Below are positions 8,346 to 16,990 of a stretch of 64,000 nucleotides of DNA, piece by piece. Source of the DNA: an uncultured Blautia sp. (lineage in GTDB: Bacteria > Bacillota > Clostridia > Lachnospirales > Lachnospiraceae); NCBI GenBank assembly GCA_900547685.1, contig URHS01000001.1, positions 1-64,000 of the forward strand, read 5' to 3'. The position numbers were made by a program, and so were the translations under genes. The notes under the pieces are model-generated. The model did no database searches and was not told the origin of the DNA. It was given only the letters and a program-made list of their open reading frames with translations. Each line of letters starts with the position of its first letter. The stretch's first letter is position 1.

Positions 8346-9082
8346 TGTTTATACCAGATGAAGGATATTATTTTGGGTTAGGTGCCTTTGAGACAATTGC
8401 TGTTGAAAATGGTTCTCCTCAATTTTTACCTCAGCACTACAACCGGTTGCGTTTGGCTTTGAAATTTTTAAAGCTGAACGTTGATTTTTCTGAAATAGAA
8501 GAAAAAGTAAAAACAGTCCTTGCTCAAAAAGAAATGCGCGAGGGAAGAAAAGTATTAAAAATTACTGTTTCTGAAAAAAATATACTAATAACTACACGAT
8601 TAAATAGCTATCAAAAAGAAGATTATGAAAAAGGGTTTTCCACTGCCATTTCCAATGTTAAAAGAAATGAAACTTCTCCTTTTACCTATCATAAAACTTT
8701 AAATTATGGAGATTGTATTATAGAAAAACGTCGTGCAAAAGAAATGGGCATTCAAGAGCCTATTTTCTTAAATACAAAAGGGGAAATTGCAGAAGGCGCT
8801 ACTACCAATGTCTTTTTTATAAAAGACAATCAGATAACAGCGCCTCCTCTATCTTGTGGAATGCTTCCAGGTATCATAAGGGAATATCTTTATTCTACAT
8901 ATTCAATAAGAGAACAGATTATCCTGCCGGAAGATATTGGAGAGTTTAATGAAATGTTTCTCACAAACTCCCTTTTGGGCATTATGCCTGTTAATAGACT
9001 TGGAAGTCATATTTTCCCCAGCATGAATATCGGAAAAAAATTATCACAAGAATTATACAATTCCCAGCGCAGCTTTTGCTAA
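8345..9082 (+). CDS. pabC: Aminodeoxychorismate lyase (class IV PLP enzyme)
   Basis: 245 residues. The start at 8345 shares one base with the pabB stop (TAATG) and has GGGAGG 8 nt upstream; an ATG at 8330 precedes that ribosome-binding site. It releases pyruvate from aminodeoxychorismate to give p-aminobenzoate. YYFGLGAFETIAVENG is the class IV N-terminus, the PLP Lys is likely in YHKTLNYGDC, and EGATTNVFFIKDN with PPLSCGMLPGI follows. Branched-chain or D-amino-acid aminotransferases share this fold, but context supports PabC. The last 30 bp overlap the convergent RNase H gene. Confidence 0.92.
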   Translation: MFIPDEGYYFGLGAFETIAVENGSPQFLPQHYNRLRLALKFLKLNVDFSEIEEKVKTVLAQKEMREGRKVLKITVSEKNILITTRLNSYQKEDYEKGFSTAISNVKRNETSPFTYHKTLNYGDCIIEKRRAKEMGIQEPIFLNTKGEIAEGATTNVFFIKDNQITAPPLSCGMLPGIIREYLYSTYSIREQIILPEDIGEFNEMFLTNSLLGIMPVNRLGSHIFPSMNIGKKLSQELYNSQRSFC

Positions 9083-9652
9083 ACGATCGACTGCTTCGTT
9101 TAGCTCTACTCCGCTATGGCCTTTTACTTTATGAAAAACCACTTGTACATTTTGTAAAGTGTCATAAAAAGCTTTATAGCGAATGGTTCCCGGCTTATTC
9201 CGCTTCCATTCTCCTGTTGCCCAAGACTCAATTCCCTGATAATCGTAATACAGATGCAGTTTAGAAATGTGTTTTTTTTCACAATATTCCATGGCGGCCA
9301 TTGCGCCCTCCAGTTCCCCTGCCACATTTCTCATACTGGCATCTTCTGTATGAAAATAAGCTTTGCTCATTTCCCTTCTCTGCCCCTGATAAAGAAGAAT
9401 ACAGCCATAGGAATATGCCTTTTGTGCTGCATCAAAACTTCCGTCTACATAGGCAATACAAGCATCCTCTTCTGTTTCTGCTAAATTGTTTTCCTGAGAA
9501 TTTTTTCCCAAATATGCCTCTGCTTCTGCTTTTGTAGCAAAACTTTTAAACTGTGCTCCGGGATACCCATGAACATTTGTCTTACATTCCTCCCACGTAG
9601 CAAAAATTCCTGTTTTCTTTCCTTTTTTTACCGCATATACTTTTTTTGCCAT
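9053..9652 (-). CDS. rnhA: Ribonuclease HI with N-terminal hybrid-binding domain
   Basis: 199 residues. Residues 1-50 form the caulimovirus-viroplasmin/hybrid-binding domain (KKVYAVKKGKKTGIFATWEE, FKSFATKAEAEAYLG). Residues 62-199 are RNase HI with acidic residues in AYVDGSFD, GELEGAMAAMEY and YYDYQGIESW, and the C-terminal KGHSGVELNEAVDRLAKAA. It cleaves RNA in RNA-DNA hybrids, such as primers and R-loops. Its 3' end overlaps pabC by 30 bp tail to tail. It is the distal gene of the MFS-GDPD-rnhA unit. Confidence 0.94.
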   Translation of the reverse strand: MAKKVYAVKKGKKTGIFATWEECKTNVHGYPGAQFKSFATKAEAEAYLGKNSQENNLAETEEDACIAYVDGSFDAAQKAYSYGCILLYQGQRREMSKAYFHTEDASMRNVAGELEGAMAAMEYCEKKHISKLHLYYDYQGIESWATGEWKRNKPGTIRYKAFYDTLQNVQVVFHKVKGHSGVELNEAVDRLAKAALGIV

Positions 9653-9669
9653 AAACTCTCCAAATCCTT

Positions 9670-10467
9670 TTAAGGTCTAAAACCTTCAAAAATAAAATAA
9701 TCAAAATATTTTTCTGCTGTTTTTAACTGTTCTTTGCTTTTAATAGTCCAAGCATAGGCAGGACATCGAAAAAGGTTTCTGCAAACCCATAAAGAAATCC
9801 CCTTTCTTCCTTTCCAATCATAAGCGATAAAATCCGGTTTTGTTAAAAAATTCAGCAATAAATGTCGCATAATATAATATTGAGGATGATGCCAGCCCTC
9901 CTCTTTCTGATAGTTCATAGAAAGCTGTCCTCTGCAAATCCAAGGTCTGTTTTTCTTATACCACAATAAAACCTGGGGATGAAAGGACTCAATACAATAA
10001 TCACCTTCATAATTCTGTAAAATTTCATCCGCTTTTTCACAAATTTTGCTTCCGTCCTTATATTTCAATTCAACAATCAATGGCACTTTTCCATCTATCA
10101 GTTTTAATACATCAGAAAATAAAGGGATTTTTTCCTTTGAAAAAAATACAGGATACTGACAAAGCTCCTCATAGGTACATTCATCCACCTCTTTATTAAT
10201 TCCACAATTTCTCCGCAAATGAAAGTCATGGGTAACTACGACCTGTCCATCCTTTGTAAGCTGTACATCCAGTTCAATTCCATATCCTGCTTTTACTGCC
10301 CTTTCAAAAGCTGCCATCGTATTTTCAGGAGCATTTCCCGCATTATAATGCAGCCCTCTATGAGCATAATAAACTTTTTTCACCTGTTTTGGTTTTTGAA
10401 ACATCCTTGGCATTATAAGCCCTAAATAAGAAACACCGGTAATTGCTGCTGCTGTTTTCATTTTCAT
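9670..10467 (-). CDS. Glycerophosphodiester phosphodiesterase family protein
   Basis: 265 residues. A hydrophobic N-terminal stretch (TAAAITGVSYLGLIMPRM) could anchor or export it. The GDPD fold follows: AHRGLHYNAGNAPENTMAAF with the catalytic His-Arg, GIELDVQLTKDGQVVVTHD with Glu, Asp and His, and later PLIVELKYKDG. The family hydrolyses glycerophosphodiesters to glycerol-3-phosphate and an alcohol. The start has GGAGG 8 nt upstream, and only 3 bp separate it from the MFS gene stop, so the two are co-transcribed. Confidence 0.9.
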   Translation of the reverse strand: MKMKTAAAITGVSYLGLIMPRMFQKPKQVKKVYYAHRGLHYNAGNAPENTMAAFERAVKAGYGIELDVQLTKDGQVVVTHDFHLRRNCGINKEVDECTYEELCQYPVFFSKEKIPLFSDVLKLIDGKVPLIVELKYKDGSKICEKADEILQNYEGDYCIESFHPQVLLWYKKNRPWICRGQLSMNYQKEEGWHHPQYYIMRHLLLNFLTKPDFIAYDWKGRKGISLWVCRNLFRCPAYAWTIKSKEQLKTAEKYFDYFIFEGFRP

Positions 10468-10470
10468 TCC

Positions 10471-11757
10471 TTAATCCTCCACATCAAAATGTTCCCATAC
10501 CTTTTTCTTTCCCTGTGGCTTACTGTCTCCATGTTTTACCATACGCATGGTAATCATTGCTAAAATCGTAAAGACACAGGCATAAGGAAATAATATACGA
10601 TAAGAAATATGCTGCATTAAAAATCCCGAAAAAATCGGTGTAAAAATCTGTGCTGCCATAGAAAAAGTATAGTACACCCCTGTGTATTTTCCCACATCTC
10701 CTAAAGAGCAGATTTCCACTACCATAGGTAAAGAATTCACACTGATAGATGCCCATCCAATACCAATCAACACAAATCCAATATTAATTGCAGGATGATA
10801 TACCGGGAAAAATGCAGCGGACAGATAGCTGATAAGTAAAAGTACCAAGCCGCCCTGTATGCATTTCTTTCTTCCAAATTTTTCGGAGATAATTCCAATG
10901 GGAATATAGCTGAGGATTGCAGCCACCGTAGCAACCATTAAACAATCGGCAAATCCGCCGCCTTCCAATTTCCATACTTTCACAGCATATCTGGAAAAAG
11001 CCGTAGTAACTGCATTATATGCTGCAAACCAGAAGAAAATAGAAAGTAAAATCATATACAAACTTTTCTTCACGGGTTTTGGCAATTCTTTCGTATTTGC
11101 AGTTACCATTTCTCCTGCAATCTCTTCCTCTTCGATTTCCCCCTTTTCAATTTCAGCTGCAATTTTCTTTTCCTTTACAGTTATAACCAACAAAATCACG
11201 GCAGCCACCATAAGAAAAGCAACCCCTGCAAAAACTGCTGTATAATCCGGTCTTGTTCCTCCTTTTACCAAAAATCGAATAAGGAGAAGAGTATATACAC
11301 CTCCGATAGCACCCATTAAATTAATCACAGCATTCGCCTTACTTCGCAAAGGTTTTGGTGTCAAATCCGGCATCAATGCTACTGCAGGAGATCGATAAAA
11401 TCCCATTGCAACCAATAAAACAGCCAGACATATCACGAACACGATAAAATTCTGTTTTTTATCTGCAAAAGGTAAAACCATTAAAAATAAAACTGCAACA
11501 GAGGTTCCTATAATAATAAAAGGTGTTCTTTTACCCAGCCGAGTATTCGCCTTATCAGACAATGTTCCGAAAAAAGGAAGCAGAAAGACCGCCAGAATAT
11601 TATCTGCTGCCATAATCGCTCCTGTAAATGTTTCATTCAAATGAAAAGTATTTTGCAAAATCAACGGAATAATATTATCATACATCTGCCAAAAGGCACA
11701 AATAGATAAAAATGCAAGCCCAATAAAAAAGGTTCTCTTATAATTCAGTTTCTCCAT
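10471..11757 (-). CDS. MFS transporter (GPH/SLC45-like sugar carrier)
   Basis: 428 residues from the ATG at 11755-11757, with AGGAGG 7 nt upstream; the longer frame begins with TTG ahead of that site. There are about twelve hydrophobic segments. The signature between helices 2 and 3 reads GTLSDKANTRLGKRTPFI, typical of sugar-cation symporters, and the half-two equivalent is GIISEKFGRKKCIQ. A charged cytoplasmic loop rich in Glu and Lys (KEKKIAAEIEKGEIEEEE) separates the halves. The substrate is unknown; a sugar is the best guess. Confidence 0.88.
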   Translation of the reverse strand: MEKLNYKRTFFIGLAFLSICAFWQMYDNIIPLILQNTFHLNETFTGAIMAADNILAVFLLPFFGTLSDKANTRLGKRTPFIIIGTSVAVLFLMVLPFADKKQNFIVFVICLAVLLVAMGFYRSPAVALMPDLTPKPLRSKANAVINLMGAIGGVYTLLLIRFLVKGGTRPDYTAVFAGVAFLMVAAVILLVITVKEKKIAAEIEKGEIEEEEIAGEMVTANTKELPKPVKKSLYMILLSIFFWFAAYNAVTTAFSRYAVKVWKLEGGGFADCLMVATVAAILSYIPIGIISEKFGRKKCIQGGLVLLLISYLSAAFFPVYHPAINIGFVLIGIGWASISVNSLPMVVEICSLGDVGKYTGVYYTFSMAAQIFTPIFSGFLMQHISYRILFPYACVFTILAMITMRMVKHGDSKPQGKKKVWEHFDVED

Positions 11758-11799
11758 TTTCTTCCTCCTCAAGTCAGGCTTATGCCTATTTATGAGAAT

Positions 11800-11828
11800 A
11801 TTTTATCATAAACAGAACTAATACTCAA
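11800..11828 (-). promoter_or_regulatory. Promoter of the MFS-GDPD-rnhA unit
   Basis: Minus strand: TTGAGT (11823-11828), 17-nt spacer, TAAAAT (11800-11805). It lies directly downstream of the malic enzyme terminator. Confidence 0.6.
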
Positions 11829-11831
11829 ACA

Positions 11832-11882
11832 AAACAGGAGTCCCTATATGAAACAAATCATGTTCATACAAAGACTCCTTTT
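11832..11882 (-). terminator. Terminator after malic enzyme
   Basis: Outer stem AGGAGTC (11836-11842) with GACTCCT (11873-11879); inner stem TATGAA with TTCATA. Minus-strand RNA ends in a U-rich CUGUUUUGUUUG stretch. Confidence 0.75.
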
Positions 11883-11905
11883 CTCGTTTACAGTTCTGTT
11901 AAAAA

Positions 11906-13078
11906 TTAAATTCTAGCTACACCTGTTTTTTTCGCTGCTTCTGCTACTGCTTTTGCTACTGCCGGTGCTACACGTTCATCAAATGGATTTGGAATAATGT
12001 AGTCCGGATTTAATTTATCTTCTTCAATTAAGTTTGCAATCGCATAAGCTGCTGCTACTTTCATTTCATCATTAATATCTTTTGCGCGAACATCTAAAGC
12101 TCCACGGAAAATTCCAGGGAATGCTAAAACGTTGTTAATCTGATTTGGGAAATCACTTCTTCCTGTACCTACTACAGCTGCTCCTGCATTCTTTGCCAAT
12201 TCAGGCATAATTTCAGGTGTTGGATTTGCCATTGGGAAAAGAATTGGGTTTTCAGCCATGTTCTTTACCATTTCTTCTGTAACAGTGCCCGGTGCTGAAA
12301 CACCGATAAATACGTCTGCACCTTTTAATACTTCTTCTAAAGTACCTTTTTCCATGTTCTGGTTGCAGATTTCAGCCATTTCCATTTTTTCTGCATTTAA
12401 GTTTTCTCTTCCTTTGTAAATAGCACCCTGACGGTCACACATTACTACATTTTTCAGTCCCAGACTTACTAAAAGTTTAATAATTGCAATACCTGCTGCA
12501 CCTGCTCCGGAAGTAACTACCTTGATATCTTCCAGATTTTTTCCTACTAATTTTAAAGCATTGATTAAAGCTGCTGCTGTTACAACTGCTGTTCCGTGCT
12601 GATCATCATGGAAAATTGGAATATCACAGCACTCTTTTAATTTTCTTTCGATTTCAAAGCATCTTGGAGCAGAAATATCTTCTAAGTTAACTCCACCAAA
12701 ACTTCCTGCTAATAAACTGACTGTTTTTACAATATCATCTACATCTTTAGAGCGTACACATAATGGAAATGCATCTACATCTGCAAATGTTTTAAATAAT
12801 GCACATTTTCCTTCCATTACCGGCATACCTGCTTCCGGTCCGATATCGCCAAGACCAAGAACAGCAGTTCCATCTGTTACTACAGCTACCATGTTTCCAC
12901 GGCGTGTATATTTATAAGACAAATCTACATCTTCTGAAATTTTCAGACATGGTTCAGCAACTCCCGGTGTATAAGCAACCGCTAATTCTTCCGGTGTCTG
13001 GATTTTCGCTCTGCTGATAACCTCAATTTTTCCTTTCCAGTCTTCATGCTGTTTTAATGCAAATTCTTTTTTGTCCAT
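11906..13078 (-). CDS. NAD-dependent malic enzyme (short bacterial form)
   Basis: 390 residues from the ATG at 13076-13078, which is 9 nt after AGGAG; an ATG two codons earlier is too close to that site. It decarboxylates malate to pyruvate. VAYTPGVAEPCLKIS, GLGDIGPEAGMPVMEGK and FHDDQHGTAVVTAAAL are family signatures, and TSGAGAAGIAIIKLLVSLG is the dinucleotide-binding loop. The length fits the 390-residue group without a phosphotransacetylase domain. It follows lactate dehydrogenase by 18 bp, so malate to pyruvate to lactate can proceed with NADH recycling. Confidence 0.94.
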   Translation of the reverse strand: MDKKEFALKQHEDWKGKIEVISRAKIQTPEELAVAYTPGVAEPCLKISEDVDLSYKYTRRGNMVAVVTDGTAVLGLGDIGPEAGMPVMEGKCALFKTFADVDAFPLCVRSKDVDDIVKTVSLLAGSFGGVNLEDISAPRCFEIERKLKECCDIPIFHDDQHGTAVVTAAALINALKLVGKNLEDIKVVTSGAGAAGIAIIKLLVSLGLKNVVMCDRQGAIYKGRENLNAEKMEMAEICNQNMEKGTLEEVLKGADVFIGVSAPGTVTEEMVKNMAENPILFPMANPTPEIMPELAKNAGAAVVGTGRSDFPNQINNVLAFPGIFRGALDVRAKDINDEMKVAAAYAIANLIEEDKLNPDYIIPNPFDERVAPAVAKAVAEAAKKTGVARI

Positions 13079-13096
13079 TGTCATAATCTCCTTTTT

Positions 13097-14044
13097 CTAC
13101 TGTTCTTTTACCTGTGCCCAGAAATCTTTTAAAATTGCTACAGATTTATTCATAGCTGCCTGTTCTTCTTCATTCATTGGTATTCTCAGACATGTTTCAA
13201 TACCTTCCCAACCAAGACGACATGGTAAGGAAACTGCAACTCCAGCCCATTCACCAAAGCTTTCATCCAAAACACATGCAGCCGGAAGGATTGCACTGTC
13301 ATCTTTCATAATCGCTTCTACAATATTGGAAACAGACATTGCAATTCCATAAAATGTTGCGCCTTTTAATCCAATAACTTCTGCGCCGCCATTCTTAGTA
13401 TGTTCTGCAATTTCCTTTTTGTCAAGTGTCACTCCCACCTGTTTTGCATAATCTTCCAGTGGGAAACCGCCTACCATGGCTGAACTCCACACTGCAACCT
13501 GACTGTCTCCATGCTCACCTACAATGTAAGCCTGAATATCTTCTACATTTACATGAAGTTTTGTACTTATATTATAACGAAATCTTGCTGTATCTAAGGA
13601 AGTACCTGTTCCAATCACACGATTTGCCGGAAGTCCTGATGTTTCCTGAACAGCCTTTGTAACAATATCTGCCGGATTAGAAACAACCAAAAGAAGTGGA
13701 TTTTCTGCATATTTCATAATATTTTCTGTGATACTGCGAACAATGGATACATTTGTCTTTGCAAGTTCCAGACGAGTCTGCCCCGGTTTTCTTGCAATTC
13801 CTGCTGTGATAATAATCATCTGTGCATCCTTACATTCTTCATAGCCGCCCTGTCTTACCCATACCTGCTTATGGAAGCTGGTACCATGTGCAATATCAAT
13901 CGCAGCCCCTTTAGCTCTGTCTTCATTTACATCAATTAAGACAATATCATTTGCCTGTTTTCTTACCATCAATGTATAAGCAATAGCTTCCCCTACATTT
14001 CCGGCACCAATAACTACAATCTTATCTCTGTGTGTGTTCTTCAT
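13097..14044 (-). CDS. ldh: L-lactate dehydrogenase
   Basis: 315 residues. I prefer the ATG at 14042-14044; the longer frame starts with GTG inside the ribosome-binding site. It reduces pyruvate to L-lactate with NADH. The N-terminal Rossmann motif is VVIGAGNVGEAIAY. The substrate-specificity loop reads GIARKPGQTRLELA; the Gln selects pyruvate rather than oxaloacetate. The catalytic His is in YIVGEHGDSQVAVWS and the substrate Arg in SLDTARFRYNIS. It is first gene of an ldh-malic enzyme operon with a strong promoter. Confidence 0.95.
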   Translation of the reverse strand: MKNTHRDKIVVIGAGNVGEAIAYTLMVRKQANDIVLIDVNEDRAKGAAIDIAHGTSFHKQVWVRQGGYEECKDAQMIIITAGIARKPGQTRLELAKTNVSIVRSITENIMKYAENPLLLVVSNPADIVTKAVQETSGLPANRVIGTGTSLDTARFRYNISTKLHVNVEDIQAYIVGEHGDSQVAVWSSAMVGGFPLEDYAKQVGVTLDKKEIAEHTKNGGAEVIGLKGATFYGIAMSVSNIVEAIMKDDSAILPAACVLDESFGEWAGVAVSLPCRLGWEGIETCLRIPMNEEEQAAMNKSVAILKDFWAQVKEQ

Positions 14045-14101
14045 TTTACGTATCACTCCTGTTGTTTTTCGTAGTATAGAAATATCACTTTAAATCAGCA
14101 A

Positions 14102-14122
14102 TGAAATTCGTTAAAAATTTCA
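14102..14122. repeat. Inverted repeat in the ldh leader
   Basis: TGAAAT and ATTTCA arms separated by 9 bp, just downstream of the ldh -10 box. It could be an operator. The spacing does not fit the Rex consensus as I know it. Confidence 0.35.
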
Positions 14123-14134
14123 CTTTTCCACTGA

Positions 14135-14163
14135 ATTTTACCACAATCCTTATTTTCTGTCAA
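14135..14163 (-). promoter_or_regulatory. Promoter of ldh-malic enzyme operon
   Basis: Minus strand: perfect TTGACA (14158-14163), 17-nt spacer, TAAAAT (14135-14140). Confidence 0.8.
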
Positions 14164-14171
14164 CGCTTTTG

Positions 14172-14252
14172 TATTAACAAAAAAACAAAAAAGAGCAAAT
14201 GCACCAAATGTATCTATGATGAATATTTATACATTTAATGCATCTACTCTTT
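14172..14252 (-). terminator. Terminator after recU
   Basis: Three stacked stem blocks, AAAGAG/CTCTTT, ATGCA/TGCAT and AAATGTAT/ATACATTT, span 14190-14252. In minus-strand RNA they are followed by a U-rich tract (14172-14189). The hairpin begins in the recU stop codon. Confidence 0.85.
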
Positions 14253-14781
14253 ATCTTTGTTGCAAATCTCTTTGTATTCCTTCCAGAAAAGGCACTAGAA
14301 TATTTCCTGTCTTTTTCAAGAACCACTGATGATCAAGCTCTGTATATTTAAAGTGTTTTAAACCGCCATTCCTGCCTCTTTCCCAAAATTTTAAGACCTG
14401 AGCAAAAGGCATGTAATATATCTCATCTCTATGAGAAAAATACAAAATTAAAAATGCAATTCCCTGCTGTTTTTCAAAGTCCTTCATAAATTCTACCTGA
14501 TGCGCATGAATATTCTGTAGGGGAAATTTATCACTATTACACTCCTTTGCATCAAAACATACAGGAATTCCCTGTACAGCACCTATATAGTCCACTGTAC
14601 TTTTCTGGTCAAAATATGCCAAAGTAATATGTCGGCTTTGTTGGTCAATACGCACAGGTGTAATGGGAGTTGGCACTTTTTGAATAAGCGCCAATCCCTT
14701 TTCCCGATATTGCTCACAGGTTCGATTAATAAATTCCTCCAAGGTAGAGCCACGAAGCCCTCTGGAATTCCAAGTTGCCAT
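14251..14781 (-). CDS. recU: Holliday junction resolvase RecU
   Basis: 176 residues. Gram-positive structure-specific nuclease that cuts four-way junctions during recombination and chromosome segregation. The N-terminus NSRGLRGSTLEEFIN and the metal-dependent nuclease core (STVDYIGAVQGIPVCFDAKE) are visible, followed by HQVEFMKDFEKQQGIAFLI. It is the last gene of a long minus-strand series, 10 bp after lepB. RuvAB, the branch-migration partner, is at 41919-43536. Confidence 0.95.
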   Translation of the reverse strand: MATWNSRGLRGSTLEEFINRTCEQYREKGLALIQKVPTPITPVRIDQQSRHITLAYFDQKSTVDYIGAVQGIPVCFDAKECNSDKFPLQNIHAHQVEFMKDFEKQQGIAFLILYFSHRDEIYYMPFAQVLKFWERGRNGGLKHFKYTELDHQWFLKKTGNILVPFLEGIQRDLQQR

Positions 14782-14791
14782 ATTTTTTCTC

Positions 14792-15331
14792 CTATTTCAG
14801 TATTTTAATACCCGGAAAATAGCGCAATATGGCTTTTCCTACAATTTTATCCTTTTCTACATAAGGCTGTTTCCAGAAACGGGAATCTCCGGAATGGTTA
14901 CGATTATCTCCCAGCATAAAATAACTACCCTCCGGCACAACATAAGGTCCATAATTCCCCATCGGTGTTTCCGGTGTAAAGCTGTCATCCAAAGGTGTAT
15001 CAGAACCATTGATATAGACCTTTCCTTCCTTGATTTCCACAGTTTCTCCCGGCAGACCAATCACTCTTTTTACAAACAGTTGACTCTCATCATCCGGATA
15101 CTTAAAGACTACAATATCAAACCGTTCCGGATCGTTAAAAAGATATGCCAAACGATTTCCAAAAAAGCGATCTCCTGTCATAATTGTTTTTTCCATGGAC
15201 TCTGAAGGGACTCTGGCATTTATAAGCAAAACATTATTAACAATCAATACCACCACTATTACAAAGATAATCATTTTGATATATTCCCATAGTTCCTTCC
15301 ATATTGAATTTTTTACAACTGGTTTATTCAT
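14792..15331 (-). CDS. lepB: Signal peptidase I
   Basis: 179 residues from the ATG at 15329-15331 that overlaps the upstream pseudouridine synthase stop by 8 bp; earlier ATG codons have poor spacing. One N-terminal membrane segment (IIFVIVVVLIVNNVLLI) anchors the enzyme. The catalytic Ser is in VPSESMEKTIMTGDRF and the general-base Lys in FVKRVIGLPGETVEI. The box-E motif is MLGDNRNHSGDSRFW. It cleaves signal peptides of exported proteins. Confidence 0.95.
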   Translation of the reverse strand: MNKPVVKNSIWKELWEYIKMIIFVIVVVLIVNNVLLINARVPSESMEKTIMTGDRFFGNRLAYLFNDPERFDIVVFKYPDDESQLFVKRVIGLPGETVEIKEGKVYINGSDTPLDDSFTPETPMGNYGPYVVPEGSYFMLGDNRNHSGDSRFWKQPYVEKDKIVGKAILRYFPGIKILK

Positions 15332-16337
15332 GATTCTTAACATCTCCCTTATTTTTTTCTGATGCAAATTCTAAAAGGCCTTCCCCTTTCAATACTCTTT
15401 GGAATTTTTCAGGTACATCCGCTGTGATTGTTTTTAATGACAGTTCTTCCAAAATTCCTTCTGTTTTCGGAAAGGTTAGTTTCCATGCATGAAGTAATTG
15501 ATATTCAACTCCGTATTTTTTGCAAAAACTTTCATTTTTATCTTTTTCTCCATATTTCCAATCTCCAATGACCGGATGACCAATTCCGGCCAAATGACTT
15601 CGTATTTGATGAGAACGTCCTGTTAAAAGCTCTACTTTTAAAAGTGTATCTCCATTTTTTGAAATGCTCAACGGCTCATATTTCGTTTCAATAGGAAGAC
15701 TTTCCTCTCTCTTTTCCTGATATACAACTACCTTATTATTCTTTTCATCTTTCCAAAGATAACCTTTAATATGGGCAGGTCTCTCTATTTTTCCTTTCAC
15801 CAATGTCAAGTAATATTTATGCAAATTTCTTTCCTTAAACCACTGAGACATCTCCTGAAGTCCCTGAACTGTCTTTCCTGCTGCCACAAGACCACTGGTA
15901 TTTCTATCTAAACGGTTACATATCCCCGGTCGAAAAGTTCTTAAATCATCCTTTGTTAAAGATTTATTTTTTAACAAATAGCCCGTTAAATATTCTACCA
16001 GAGACACATCATCTTTTTCAGCTTTCTGGGATAACATTCCAGCCGGTTTATTTACAAACAGCACGTGACTGTCTTCATATACAATATCCAGTTTCGTCAG
16101 GCTGCCGGTTTTTTCTTCACCACAGAATTTTTCCAATGTATCATCTGATAAAAACAACTTAATTTCATCATTCGGCTGCAATTTTTCATTTCCTGTAGCT
16201 TTTTTACCATTCAATGTAATATTTTTCTTTCGAAGCATTTTATAAATAAAACTTTTAGGTGCCTCTTTTAAATATTTTCCCAGAAATTTATCAAGTCTTT
16301 GGCCACTTTCTAATTCTTTCACTAATAACTGTTTCAT
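15324..16337 (-). CDS. RluA-family 23S rRNA/tRNA pseudouridine synthase
   Basis: 337 residues. An S4 RNA-binding domain occupies residues 1-75 (GQRLDKFLGKYLKEAPKSFI). The catalytic domain follows, with VLFVNKPAGMLS and the Asp motif in CNRLDRNTSGLV (the usual H-R-L-D is N-R-L-D here). The end has LLTGRSHQIRSHLAGIGHP. It isomerises uridine to pseudouridine in rRNA; the exact site cannot be told from the sequence. Confidence 0.93.
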   Translation of the reverse strand: MKQLLVKELESGQRLDKFLGKYLKEAPKSFIYKMLRKKNITLNGKKATGNEKLQPNDEIKLFLSDDTLEKFCGEEKTGSLTKLDIVYEDSHVLFVNKPAGMLSQKAEKDDVSLVEYLTGYLLKNKSLTKDDLRTFRPGICNRLDRNTSGLVAAGKTVQGLQEMSQWFKERNLHKYYLTLVKGKIERPAHIKGYLWKDEKNNKVVVYQEKREESLPIETKYEPLSISKNGDTLLKVELLTGRSHQIRSHLAGIGHPVIGDWKYGEKDKNESFCKKYGVEYQLLHAWKLTFPKTEGILEELSLKTITADVPEKFQRVLKGEGLLEFASEKNKGDVKNHE

Positions 16338-16345
16338 CGTTTCTC

Positions 16346-16963
16346 CTAAAGGGAAATTGCACTGATTACCCTCTTTATTTTTTCATTTCTTGTAAGTTCA
16401 GGTTCATCCGGATCCGGTTTAAATTTAATATCCTTTTCCAGTGCTTCCCGATGTTCCCACATAGTTTCCAGACGCTTGGTATAATCTCCCAACTTTCTGA
16501 AAATTTTCACACTGACATAAAATCCGTTCTGTCTTAAAATGTCCTGTATATGTTTTTCCGCAAAAGCAGTATCTGTTTTTTCTCTGCTGGTATATCCTAC
16601 TACCGTATTTCCGCAGATTGCAACAGAATCCAGAAAAGACTGCTTTTCATAGGCAGACACTACAAGTTCATAGCCGCATACTAATCCATGTCTATGCTTT
16701 TCAATTTCCTGATAATCTTCTTCTTTCATAGGCTTTTGCATAAGCATCATAATCATGCCTACTGCAAATTTACATGCCGGCAAACATGCCACTGCTGCAA
16801 ATACAGTAAATACATTCTTTCTTTCTCCATATATGGCAAGTCCGGTCAAAAACATAATCAAAGGCGGTGCAAAAGCAAGAATGGTATAAATCACACGCCT
16901 CTTCTGCTGATTTTTGATATAACCAAACTCTCCTTTTTGTATTTTCTTTTTTGTATCTTTCAT
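16346..16963 (-). CDS. Conserved two-helix membrane protein of unknown function
   Basis: 205 residues. Not recognised. A basic N-terminus is followed by two hydrophobic segments (VIYTILAFAPPLIMFLTGLA, FTVFAAVACLPACKFAVGM). A soluble region from residue 80 contains HRHGLVCGYELVVSAYEKQS and a Cys in ICGNTVVGYTS. It lies between an SDR gene and a pseudouridine synthase with 8-27 bp gaps and a good AAGGAG site, so it is a genuine operon member. Confidence 0.75.
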   Translation of the reverse strand: MKDTKKKIQKGEFGYIKNQQKRRVIYTILAFAPPLIMFLTGLAIYGERKNVFTVFAAVACLPACKFAVGMIMMLMQKPMKEEDYQEIEKHRHGLVCGYELVVSAYEKQSFLDSVAICGNTVVGYTSREKTDTAFAEKHIQDILRQNGFYVSVKIFRKLGDYTKRLETMWEHREALEKDIKFKPDPDEPELTRNEKIKRVISAISL

Positions 16964-16990
16964 TGTTCTCGCTCCTTAGGGATTTCTTTT

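Noticed and set aside
14102..14122. Rex operator upstream of ldh
   Set aside because: The inverted repeat has arms too far apart for the Rex consensus; kept only as an unassigned repeat.
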